Shown here: piece by piece, positions 9,001 through 18,000 of the stretch | How positions within the stretch are numbered: position 1 is the first letter of the stretch | How the letters are laid out: each line of letters opens with the position of its first letter | NCBI RefSeq assembly: GCF_014879935.1 | Contig: NZ_JACSRD010000137.1 | Location: 1-64,000 of the forward strand | Direction of reading: 5' to 3' | Source of the DNA: Prosthecobacter sp. | GTDB lineage: Bacteria > Verrucomicrobiota > Verrucomicrobiia > Verrucomicrobiales > Verrucomicrobiaceae | Length of the DNA stretch: 64,000 nt | Program-made: the position numbers and the translations under genes | Notes under the pieces: model-generated | Database searches by the model: none | The model's input: only the letters and a program-made list of their open reading frames with translations | Told to the model about the DNA's origin: nothing

Positions 9001-10626
9001 GAGGATCTGCTGGCGATTGTCGCCGTATTTCCGGGCAAACGTGGCGCTCTGCGCACCGAAACCGGGAATCGGCTGGTCTGTGAGCGCCATGAGGTAGTCA
9101 AAGAGCTGCTTGTTGCGGGCGATCCCGGAAAGCTCGGTCTGGCTGGTGCTGTCCTGCCGCGTGAAGAAGTAATCCTTGCCCGCCAGACGCGCGCTGTAGG
9201 CGATCGTGCGGTCATACACGGAGCGGAACTGCTCCGTCGTCGTGCGGTGGATCGGCCACATGCTGATCTTCGGCAGTCCGAAGGGATTCGTCTCCGGCGC
9301 ACGGCTGCGCGGCGTGAGGAAGGGGCGCAGACGCTCGATCACCTCGTGATTCTCCAGCCCGGACCACATCTTGCCGATGCCGAGGTCGATCTCATCACGT
9401 CCCTTGCCCGCCTGGCCGTTGGCCCGCAGGAGAAACTCATCCACGCTGGGGAAAAGCCGCTCGCCCAGGGCCTTCTGCACCTCCTTGAAGTCCGTCGGGC
9501 TGAAATTGCGGTCCACAGGAACCAGCACGGAGCCTGCCTTCGACCCGCCGGGCAGCAGCTTCGGCATCAGGTCGTAAATCGCCTCCTTGTAGGTCAGCGC
9601 ACGCTGGAAGGCTGTGTCATCCGACGACGGCGGATTCATGTTCTGGCCGGGAAACAGCACCGCGCTCATGCAGACCGTGGCCGGATGCCCGGGATACCGC
9701 TGGTACTCATACGCCATCGGCTGGTAGCGGGCCCAGTCGCCATCGCGATCATGAAACAGGCGCGGCGTGTCCCACGGCGTGCCTTCACCGGCGGTGTTGA
9801 TGTTGATCTTCGTGCTTTCATCATCCGTCCAGAAGGCGATGCGGGAGATGATCGGATTCGCGCGGGTCGCCTCCACATTGCCGGCGCCGATGAATTTGCC
9901 GGTGTTGTCGATGTATCCCAGCGTGCCGTCCTTCAGCATGTAAAGCCACTCCACCGGCATCGGCAGCCGTTGCGTGCTGCCATCTCCGCCCGTGGGCGCC
10001 ACCACGCCGTTCAGCGACTGGCCGGAGAGTCCGTTCGCATACGTGGTGTAGGTGAAACCTTCCACGGAATGGCCCGCATCGGTGGAGTAGGCCCGCGGAT
10101 CAAGGATCGGGAAGAAGATGCGCGGCTTGCCGCCCGGATCGTCCACGTTCGGGCGCATGACCGGCTCGTTCATGTCCACATACTGCGCCGGACGCTTGTC
10201 CCAGTCCGTCGGCGGCACGTCGGCGGCGATCTCGGCCTCGGTCGTCGCCACCATCTTGCTGTCGGAGTAGAGCTTTGCGCCGCGCAGCAGGGTGCCATCC
10301 TCCTTGTACTGGCGCACCATGCCCGGCTGGGAGGTCCAGATCTCGCGGCCCGTGGTCTTGTCATCCTGGTGCGCCACACGCTGGATCTGGCTGATCGCCA
10401 GGTTGACCGCCGAATCGGCATGCAGACGCGCTTTCGCGCCTTCGACCTGGGCGGCCGTGGAGTTGTATTCGACCCGTGTCGCGCTCAGCAGCGCGGTCAG
10501 CAGCACCATGCTCAGTGCCAGCACGCTCAGCACGGTGATGAGCGCCACGGCACGCCGGCGGCGCACGTTTCCGCCCGCCAGCAACCGGCTGCCTTTGGAC
10601 ATACTTTGTATGGATGATGTATTCAT
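6100..10626 (-). CDS. Verru_Chthon cassette protein A, giant GspK-like protein (1,508 aa)
   Basis: The N-terminus RRRRAVALITVLSVLALSMV, then LLTALLSATRVEYN, is the hydrophobic helix typical of GspK/PilX-type proteins, with A instead of G before the VALITVL core. A stretch of about 1,400 residues follows (for example WTDDESTKININTAGEGTPWDTP, typical of this family). Length above 1,000 residues and first position in the operon match cassette protein A. ATG 10626 (MNTSSIQS) is preferred to ATG 10713 because it places the basic N-region and helix near the start. A 20-bp element shared with the giant PEP-CTERM gene lies 105-125 bp upstream (10731-10750). The function of this family is unproven; an envelope assembly or secretion role for surface proteins is inferred. 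Confidence 0.85.
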   Translation of the reverse strand: MNTSSIQSMSKGSRLLAGGNVRRRRAVALITVLSVLALSMVLLTALLSATRVEYNSTAAQVEGAKARLHADSAVNLAISQIQRVAHQDDKTTGREIWTSQPGMVRQYKEDGTLLRGAKLYSDSKMVATTEAEIAADVPPTDWDKRPAQYVDMNEPVMRPNVDDPGGKPRIFFPILDPRAYSTDAGHSVEGFTYTTYANGLSGQSLNGVVAPTGGDGSTQRLPMPVEWLYMLKDGTLGYIDNTGKFIGAGNVEATRANPIISRIAFWTDDESTKININTAGEGTPWDTPRLFHDRDGDWARYQPMAYEYQRYPGHPATVCMSAVLFPGQNMNPPSSDDTAFQRALTYKEAIYDLMPKLLPGGSKAGSVLVPVDRNFSPTDFKEVQKALGERLFPSVDEFLLRANGQAGKGRDEIDLGIGKMWSGLENHEVIERLRPFLTPRSRAPETNPFGLPKISMWPIHRTTTEQFRSVYDRTIAYSARLAGKDYFFTRQDSTSQTELSGIARNKQLFDYLMALTDQPIPGFGAQSATFARKYGDNRQQILVEMFDYIRSTNLYDDNIAEKNVGLDPSITGLPTSRTNAYTAGMAAKTFTPMRNSTGGSFPGHGQVTPTVLPKGKDEVYRGMGRFLTISEVGLHFIACAQGTTQAGGASAPKIDPKGPAPNGYKPPKWNGGLWGNSSNWYSNFPPLSPTNQDPAKGFYKSRYPASHQLEGQPGDSPNHPGYNPMNWNWTLEKDTPLNNGVKRVQATFLLEWFTPSTGWTLINPNIAIEVDASSLTISGKKMFPVNGGKTLIRPFKHMSSANGVYQRGGTISYRAFLQERKLPAVAKGVNGYTAGSILYADTRIPGNDSTHYDTYASRSDALKGCNQYNLVSDFIDLADGGQIAFSGGNVTVKIMTNDSTPKLLQTFNFRFPPSQFPAPLLAQKNEDTTWGQNADGSWWVRQPVPAPYWWSFHSDGALGRDKDGRITTTAADPATRMGGRFRYIGNEIGNYGDVPFGGTYYRGNLVVPDDTLQSLVLRHGDPRLTMGQYIVPNTEFEQHRLYGKQRMAHNIVLRHWSEGPGLDRGEDKKGWRLVKDAAYAASFLPDHPYSAATGAGLQKYGDFDRGVSNQTDGAYINKPDEGNTYSKYNTNTGEQLVPYFTDPWVAWVGSSTYFSPNRQVASPGMFGSLPTGVHQSGNTGGMKREPWRTLLFRPQSWSTKQGQQFHIGAPKALKGFGNGTAGLPIQGIDPPDHLFMDFFWMPVVEPYVISEPGSTAGKINMNYQMAPFRHIRRATGLAAVMKSEYLTAVAHSDAPVYLTRPPKPPTNQSQTWFWKDDESASGKKYWHRQIDIDATLKIFDERFRSGFAFISPAQICEMYLLPKRMSGSDTLVPNSWPDRISDLLKANNASSILRFWENHAVTADNLKERPYTNMYPRLTTRSNTYQVHMRVQAIKKARSTDPATFVPGSDSVTSEYRGSAVIERYLDLNDPAFDTKKNLDYASGNPLSKQPLDELHRFRVIAQKRFDP

Positions 10627-10730
10627 GCGGTTGAGAGTCTGACAACCCGCGACGTTTTTGCCTATGAGCGCGCGGTTGACGTGTGAATCCGCCCCCGGCA
10701 TGCCGCCTCCCACAGCATCATTTTAGACCC

Positions 10731-10750
10731 ACCGAAGAATTTGCTTAGTT
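10731..10750. promoter_or_regulatory. Shared 20-bp element, copy 1 (upstream of pseudopilin cassette)
   Basis: The sequence ACCGAAGAATTTGCTTAGTT matches 29862-29881 (ACTGAAGGATTTGCTTAGCT) at 17 of 20 positions, and all three differences are transitions. This copy is in the divergent spacer between cassette gene A (minus) and the secreted-protein gene at 10852 (plus). I found no third copy while scanning for the TTGCTTAG core. It could be a regulator binding site or part of a promoter for an alternative sigma factor. Confidence 0.55.
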
Positions 10751-10780
10751 GTTAAGTTTCGCCCGTGACAGCCCACAAGC

Positions 10781-10794
10781 TTCACAGTAGTGAA
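10781..10794. promoter_or_regulatory. Perfect TTCAC-N4-GTGAA palindrome (possible operator)
   Basis: TTCACAGTAGTGAA is a 14-bp 5-4-5 inverted repeat located 57 bp upstream of ATG 10852 in the divergent spacer. Size and symmetry fit a dimeric repressor site. No regulator can be assigned from the sequence. Confidence 0.35.
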
Positions 10795-10851
10795 CCGATC
10801 AGATGTAGGAACGCGCCCGCTCCCACAGCAACATTCAATCCCTACCACCTC

Positions 10852-12009
10852 ATGAAGCTCATCTGTTATGTAGTTCTGTTGGCATCAATCATGGTGTCTC
10901 TGGCACCGGCACAATCTGTAAGCGTTCTCGGACTCACGAAAACGCGGCACCACGACCAGACTGCGGCAGGAACAACCGCCTTTTATGAATATAGTCTCCG
11001 GGGCTTCGTGGAAGGCCAGTCCCTCAGCGCCAGCTTCCCTTCTCCATCCAACCGGTTCACTCGCTCAGGCGGTGGTCCTTATGTTTTGGGATATGTGAAC
11101 GGCCGTTGGGATTATGAAGAGTTCTTTTCCTCCAAGGCACTTCTCGATGCCGCCTTTCCAAACACAAGTTATGACTTCCTTGTGGGTGCTTCGCCTGCTG
11201 TGTCGCTCACCTTTGCGTCGGACGGCTATCCCACCCAACCCGTGATCACTGTCTCCGCAGGTACATGGCACCAAGGCCGTCTTCTCATTTCTCCTGCCCA
11301 GGCTGCCTCTGGTTTCACACTGACCAGCAACCCGTCGAACGGCAATGGATTCCTCACGCTTCAGGTATTCTCCAGCGCCACAGACATAGTTGATGAAGTT
11401 GTCACGCTCAATCCAGGCCTCGACGCGACGATCTCCGGAACCGTTCCCCCTGGAAGTCTCGAGATTCAACAGTTCTACGACGTGCATGCGGAATTTGACC
11501 ACGTTACGTCCAGCGCCTCGCTGACTGGACAGACTTGGGCCGCCCCGAACAGTTTTGGCTATGCGCTGTTCAGCTCCAACACCTGGTTTGAAATCGAGGT
11601 GCTGAATGAACTCACCGCCTGGCGCCTTCAGTATCTGGGCACCATTGAAAACACTGGCACCGCTGCTGACGATGCCGATGCGGATGGTGACGGCATCGTC
11701 AACGCGATGGAATTCGCCACGGGTCAGCATCCCGCCACTCGTGGCGTGCTAAACACCTCAGTCACGCGCACGGGTGGGAACGTGGAGTTCGTCTATCCCC
11801 GGAATGTTGCAGCCTTTGCCGCAGGCACAGAATACTTTGTGGAGTGGAGCGATTCCCTGCCTGGCACTTCCTGGAGCACCGTAGGCGTCGTCGAGGAAGT
11901 GCAGTCAGACAACGGCACTCTCCAGCAAATCAAAGCCACTCTTCCCGCGGGCACTGGCAACAAACGCTTCGTGCGCCTCCGTATAACCCTGCCAGCCCCG
12001 ATCGAGTAG
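10852..12009 (+). CDS. Secreted protein with C-terminal calcium-loop motif, function unknown
   Basis: This 385-residue protein has a clear signal peptide (MKLICYVVLLASIMVSLAPAQ). ATG 10852 is chosen because the in-frame ATG/GTG region at 10765 adds a non-signal leader. The body is beta-rich with no catalytic motif I recognise. Near residue 285 it carries DDADADGDGIVNAMEFATG, a DxDxDG calcium-binding loop of the dockerin/thrombospondin-3 type often seen before the C-terminal domain of exported Verrucomicrobiota proteins. The last ~90 residues (EYFVEWSDSLPGTSW...FVRLRI) form the beta-sandwich module that usually accompanies that loop. There is no PEP-CTERM tail. It diverges from the pseudopilin cassette and is a candidate client or partner. 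Confidence 0.75.
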   Translation: MKLICYVVLLASIMVSLAPAQSVSVLGLTKTRHHDQTAAGTTAFYEYSLRGFVEGQSLSASFPSPSNRFTRSGGGPYVLGYVNGRWDYEEFFSSKALLDAAFPNTSYDFLVGASPAVSLTFASDGYPTQPVITVSAGTWHQGRLLISPAQAASGFTLTSNPSNGNGFLTLQVFSSATDIVDEVVTLNPGLDATISGTVPPGSLEIQQFYDVHAEFDHVTSSASLTGQTWAAPNSFGYALFSSNTWFEIEVLNELTAWRLQYLGTIENTGTAADDADADGDGIVNAMEFATGQHPATRGVLNTSVTRTGGNVEFVYPRNVAAFAAGTEYFVEWSDSLPGTSWSTVGVVEEVQSDNGTLQQIKATLPAGTGNKRFVRLRITLPAPIE

Positions 12010-12039
12010 TCGATAAAGCAACGGACACGGCATCCACAG

Positions 12040-12064
12040 GTCACCCGGCTTGCCCCTGGGTGAC
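12040..12064. terminator. Hairpin between convergent genes (possible bidirectional terminator)
   Basis: GTCACCC (12040-12046) and GGGTGAC (12058-12064) form a perfect 7-bp stem with an 11-base loop. It lies in the 76-bp gap between the convergent stops at 12009 and 12086. There is no strong T-tract, so it may act as a Rho-assisted or mRNA-end-stabilising structure. Confidence 0.4.
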
Positions 12065-12085
12065 ATGTCGAGAAGAAGCCTGTAC

Positions 12086-15000
12086 TCAACGGCGACGGCG
12101 GCGGAGGAACAGCAGCATCAAACCGCCGAACAGGAGGCTCATGCGGCCGGGTTCGGGCACCACGATGATGATGCCGTGGCTGAGGAAGAGGCTGGTGTCG
12201 AACACGAAGCCGGAAAGGCTCAGATCGGGCAGTTCCAGGTCTCCCAGCAGGCCGCCGGAGCGGAAGCTGCCGCTGTTGCCGACATCAAAGCCGTTCGAGG
12301 TGACGGAGGTCCAGTCGATGAGATTGAACACATCCCCCATCACCGGCTGGTAGTCCGAACCGGTGCTGGTGAAGCGGATGATGCCGCCGCTGTCCATGCT
12401 GAAGGACCCGCTGACGTTCACGCGGTCATGATTGCCTCCGGTCTGCGAGTCGTAGAAGGCGGCCTGGCTGGCCACGTAGCTGTTGAAGGTGCCCGCGCCG
12501 AGGCTGGCACTGATGCCGGCGGCATCGTTGTAGTCCGCGCCGCCCGTGGCCCCCATCTGCAAAGTGAGGCGGGTGGCGCCAGTGGCGTCGCCAGTCAGCA
12601 CCAGGTTGCCATTCACCGTGAGAACGCCGATCTGGTCGCCTGCGGTGGCGATATTGCCAGGCGCGGAGGACATGCCCGGGCGCAACTGGCCGAGACCACC
12701 ATCGCTGCCGATGATGAGGCTCATGGCGGGGTCGGTGACCACGGTGCCGGAGCCGCTGAAGGTCTGGTCGAACACGAGATCCGCGTCGGTGGCGTCAAAG
12801 TCGAAGGTCGCTCCGTTGTTCACCTCGATCCAACTGGTGGACGCGATCGATCCGGCTCCCGACAGCGCCAGAGTGCCTTCGGCCACGGTCGTCTTGCCGG
12901 TGTAGGTGTTTGTGTTGGTGAAGGTCACCGTTCCCGGGCCCACCTTCTTGATTCCAAGGGTGTCACCAAAATCGGATTCCGAGATGACGCCGGTGAAGAT
13001 GACGCCCTTCTCGCCAGCGCCCGCGTCGTCGTTCGACGAGGAGGTGACGGTGACCTCGGCCACATTGTCCACGCCCGCGATGGAGCTGTGCTGCAGGGTG
13101 ATGTTCCCCACGAAGTAGCTGTAACCGGAGGTGAAGCTGCCGCCCAGGATCACGCTGCCGGCGCCGTTGGTGTCATTGATGTCGATGTCATTGAAGATCA
13201 TGAGGTCCGGCGCGGCGGCGATGAGGGCAACGTCCGGATTTGCCACATCAGCCAGCCAGTGCACGGGGTCGGTGTCATCGCCATTGACGGTGGAGATGTC
13301 CGTGGAGGCCATGAAGAAGCGGCCGCCCGCCTGGGTGACACCGCCGGTGACGGCGATGCTGGTGCCGTAGAGCATCTCGGACGATTCGTCGAAGTCTGCG
13401 GCGCGCACGAGGTTCATCACGGACTGCGATTCATTCACGCTGACGACGACATAGACGCCGTTGCGCTCCGGATGGTCGCCCTCGTCCTTCACCAGGATGC
13501 GTTTGCCGATATCGGCGGTCGTGAGCGTCACGCCATCGACCACGGAGCCCACATTGAGGAAGGCGCCGTTGCCTGCGCCGCCCGCGCCATCGCCGGCCGG
13601 ATCAAAGCTGCTGCTGGCGGAGGAGATCAGGGACTTCGTGGTGGCGAGGTAGGCGTCAGAGCCCAGCGTGTGGCGGGTGTCACCCAGCTCGACCGCGGTG
13701 GAGGACAGCGCGTTGCTGTCAAAGACGCTCAGCGTGCCGCTGCGGATGATGGTGCCGCCATCAATCGCGAGCCCGGCCGATCCGGCGCCCGCCGCGTAGG
13801 TGTTCGAGCTGTGGAACTCGACCGTGCCGGTGCCGATCTTGCGCAGCGGCGTCGTGCCGAAACTGATGTCATTGATGGCGCCGTTGAACTGCAGGATGGA
13901 GGAGCCGTCCGCCTCGACGAAGACATTGTTGGACATGTCCTGATAGAGCAGCATGGAGGCCGTGGCATCGAATCCATAGGTGCCGGAGGTCTCACGCGTG
14001 CCGATGACGGTGATGCCTTCGTCATTGCCGTCCACATTGTTCATGGAGACCGGATTGAGCACGGCATTGGCCGTTCCGGAGAGGAGGAACTCGACCTTGG
14101 CATCAATCGGATTCACCGAGACGAAGGGTGAGCCGCCGAGATACATCGTGTTGCCCGGATCGCCGAGGGCGGTGTTGTTGGTGATGACGAGGGTGCCCAT
14201 GACGACGCCCAGATTGCCCGCGAACGTGTTCACACCCGACAAGGTCTGCGTTCCGGAGCCGACTTTGAACAAGCTGCCCGCACCGCTGATGACGCCGGAG
14301 AATTCAGCGTCGTGGGTGTTGTCACCACCGATGCTGAGCGTGGAGTTGTCGATGTTCACCAGGGCGCCTGAGGTGCCCGACAGGGAACCGATGGTGACGA
14401 TCCAGCCGGTGCCCGCGTTGTCCCAGTAGGGGCTCAGTTTGGCACCGTCACTCACGATGAAGCGGGAGTAAGGCGAGAAGGAGTTGTTCGACCCGGCATA
14501 CAGGGTGCCCTCCTGCACGAGGGTGTTGCCCGTGTAGTTGCTGAAGGCGTCCACGACGTCGTTGCCGCCCGTGCTGGCGCCAAAGACCGTTTCACCAGCG
14601 CCGGTCTTCACGACCGTGAGCGGGGAGCTGCCGCCGCCGAAGTAGGCGCCGGCCACGCCATCACTGAGGCCGACGCCGATGTCCTGGTAGTTCGGGCCGC
14701 TCTGAGTGCCGGAGTCAAAGGTGATCGTGGCGGCGATGTTGGAGCCGTTTTCAATGCGGGAGCTGGGGGCCATGCCCGCGCCGCCGGTGAAGAGGAAATC
14801 CTGCGTGAAGGTGCGGCTCAGACCGCCGATCTGCAGGCGGCTGTTGTTGCGGAAGTTCACCGTGTTGGTGCCGAGGGCGGTCAGCGTGCCCAGACGCACG
14901 ATCTGGGCGTCGTCCTCGTCCAGCGTGGTGCCGGCGTCGGCACCGATGGTCAGCGTGCCGGTCCAGGCCAGGTTGTCCCCCCGCAGCCAGATGGTGAAGT

Positions 15001-18000
15001 CGATGTTGTTGTCATCGTTGGCGCTGCCGCCTTCGTTCGCATCCACCCAGATGTTGTTGGAGCCGGTGATGTTCCCGCTGATGTCGAAAATGGCGTGCTG
15101 CAGGTGGCCGACGAGGTTCGGATCGAGGTTTGTCGTGTCCTCATAGTAGAAGCGCACCGGAACGCCCGCCGAGGAGCCGCTGCCGACATAGATGCTGTTG
15201 GTGAAGTGGACGACGGAGCTGGCGGGGAAGTAACCGGCGGCGATGCGCACCTCCTGCTTGATGTTGTCGCGGATGATGATGTCGCGATTGAAGGTGAGGT
15301 CGATCTCAGGGGAATCGATGCTCGTGGTGGAGTTGCCGAAGAAGGCGTTTTCAATGCGAAGCTGGATGGTGGAGGTCTGCGCGAGCGTGGGATCGCCGAA
15401 GTACACGACGCCGTTCGGATTGAACAGGGCGCCGGAGTTCATCTGCATGCCCACAAAGCCGTCCTGGATGTCGAAGTCACCCGTCCAGGTGTGCAGCGGC
15501 CGGTAGATGCGCAGATTGCCGTCTCCCAGCTTGATGATGTCGCCCGTGCCCATGACACCACCCTCGTTGGGATTGATGAGGAACTCGGAGTTGCCCGTGC
15601 TGCCGGCATCTCCATAGCGGTTGCCCTGCGTCTGGAAGGTGAGGTCGCCGATGATGTTGAGAATGCCGTCAAAGGTCGGCTGGCGCTGCGTGCTGCCGTC
15701 GAACAGGATCTGGTCGCCAGCCTGCTCGCCGATCTGGAACCACTCGCGGAAGCGGATCTGGCCGTCGCGGCTGCCGTCACCGCGTTTCATGGAGAATTCG
15801 ATGATGGCGTTGTTGCGCACGATGGTGGCATCCGCCCACGATTCGGTGGTGCCGAAGATGGAATACTGCGCGTTGTCGTTGCCCTGGCCCTGGATGTCCA
15901 CGCGGATGGCGTTGACGCCGTCGCCAATGATGGTCAGGCCGGTGTAGTTGTTCACCACGCCGAGCAGGTCCTGTGTGGCACCGTTGACCGCGCTACGGTC
16001 GCCAAACTGCACGGTGCCGGAGCCGACGATCGTCAGGCCGCCCGCGTTCGGATTGTTGGTGCCGTAGGCGGAGATGATGTTGTTGGCCTCGGAGGAGATC
16101 TGATTGGCCGCGGTGCCCCGAATGATGAAGGTGCTGCCGGGATCGGTGACGCTCAGCGTGCCGTTGCCGCCACCCAGGACGATGTTCTGGGTCAGGTAGG
16201 CGCTGAACGCCCCGGTTTCGGAGTAATTGAGCGTGCCGCCGTTGAGGAAGATGCCGGAGGCGGTGCCAAACGCGCCGAGATTGTTGAACGACACCGTCGA
16301 GTCACCCACCACGTGCAGACCGCCCGTGAAGGTGTTCGTCACGTCGTAGGTGGTGTTGGAATAGGTCAGGTCCACAGTGCCCGAGCCCGTGACCATGCGG
16401 GAGAGCGTCAGCGTGGTGCCATCGACGATGCTGACGATCTTCGTTCCGGCGGCGATGTTCATGCCGGTGACGTCCATTCCGGCGACAAGGCCGGTCGTGT
16501 CCGCCAGGGTGACGTTGTAGGAGTTCGTGCTGGTGGTGCTGCTGAGAATGGTCTCCGCAGCGGAGCTGCCGGCGACGAAGGACAGCTCGCCAGAACCTGC
16601 CACAACGACGTTTTGCGCGCCGGTGATGCTGCCATCAAAGCTGACCGCGCCTGTGGCGAAGTTGTGGATGATGAGGTCCGTGCCCGCACCGCCGGTCGTG
16701 ACGCCCACGCCGGCACCGATGATCGTTCCGCCGGTGTGGTTGCTGGTGATGAGGATGCCGCCGTCCGCGAGGGTGATGGAACCGCTGGTGATCTCGCCCG
16801 CAGTGGTGTTGAAGCGCAGGGAATTGACCGCGCCGCCGGCGATGGTGCCGGTGACATCGACATTGGAGGCATCGTAGCCGGTGAAGGCCACCACATTGCC
16901 GGAGGCGTCCGTGGCCGCCCAGTCCGTGGCAAAGGGTTCGAAGGCCGCGTTTGCTCCAAACGTTGCGTAGGAGCCGATGCGCGTGACATTCTTCATCGCC
17001 GCGTTGGAGAAATTGACCACGCCGCCGCCGATGGACTGGAAGTGCACGGTTCCCGCCGCTGCACGCGTGATGGACGACCCGGCGATGCTCACCGTGCCAA
17101 AGCTGGAAACGCCATTGCCTGCCGCGGCGATGGCATTACCGCCCTGATTGAGCTTCAGGCTGCCGAAGTTCTCCGTGAAGGTGGCTCCGCTGCCATCCAT
17201 GACCAGCGTGCCGCCTGCGAGGGTCAGGCCGGCGCCATTGCCCACGCGGCGGTTCAGATTCGTGCCGTAGTCGGTCATGTTCAGGATGCCGCCCATGACG
17301 TTCACACTTTCCACGGTGCTGTCACCCGCGCTGGAACCCATGAGATTGACCTGGCCCGCGCCCAGCTTCGTGATGGAGGAGGTCACCAGGTTGCCGCCAT
17401 CGACGAAGTTCACGCGGAACGACACCTCGCCACCACGTGCGGCGAAGAGGCCGACATCACGCGTGTAAGTGGCCGTGCCCTGCGTGATGAACACGCTGCC
17501 ATCGCCCGTGCCGAAGGTGACCATGCCGCTGATGTTCACACCGCCCATGGTGGTGTTCCCCGTCGTGTTGCCGAGGCCGTAGTTGCCGTTGCCGGTGGAG
17601 TTGCTGGGATCGTAGGTCTCCACGCCGACTTCCCAGGACTTGAGATTGAAGTTCGAGCCGCCGTTGAGCAGGAAGAAGCCGAGATTGGCCGCGCCCGTGC
17701 CGTTTCCGGACAGAATGTCACGGCCGCCCATCTGGAGGCCGATCATCGGATTCGTGGCGGCGGAGTTCACCGTGGCAGCAGCGTCGTCGGTGTAGAAGTT
17801 GCCCGTGCCGCCATAGTACAAGCTGCCGCGGATGATGCGGATGCGGCCTGCCGCGTCATGCTGCTGGTTGAGTTGCACGGCGGACTCGTTGTTCGTGGCC
17901 GTGACTTCCATGCGCAGAACCTGCGACTGGTTGTAAATGTCCACCGGGCCGGTGAGAGCGCCGGAGACGCTGTCACGCACCTGTCCGGTGATGTTGAACA

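Noticed and set aside
6754-10617. Very long open frame antisense to cassette protein A (also 15095-18424, 24989-28042, 32210-34930 antisense to other genes)
   Set aside because: These are products of the GC-rich codon bias of the real minus-strand genes. The translations are low-complexity (Arg, Ala, His, Val), lack domains, and the opposite strands encode recognisable proteins.
10731-10750. Sigma-54 promoter at the shared element (TTGCT core)
   Set aside because: The -12-like TTGCT is present but no TGGC lies at the required distance upstream in either copy.
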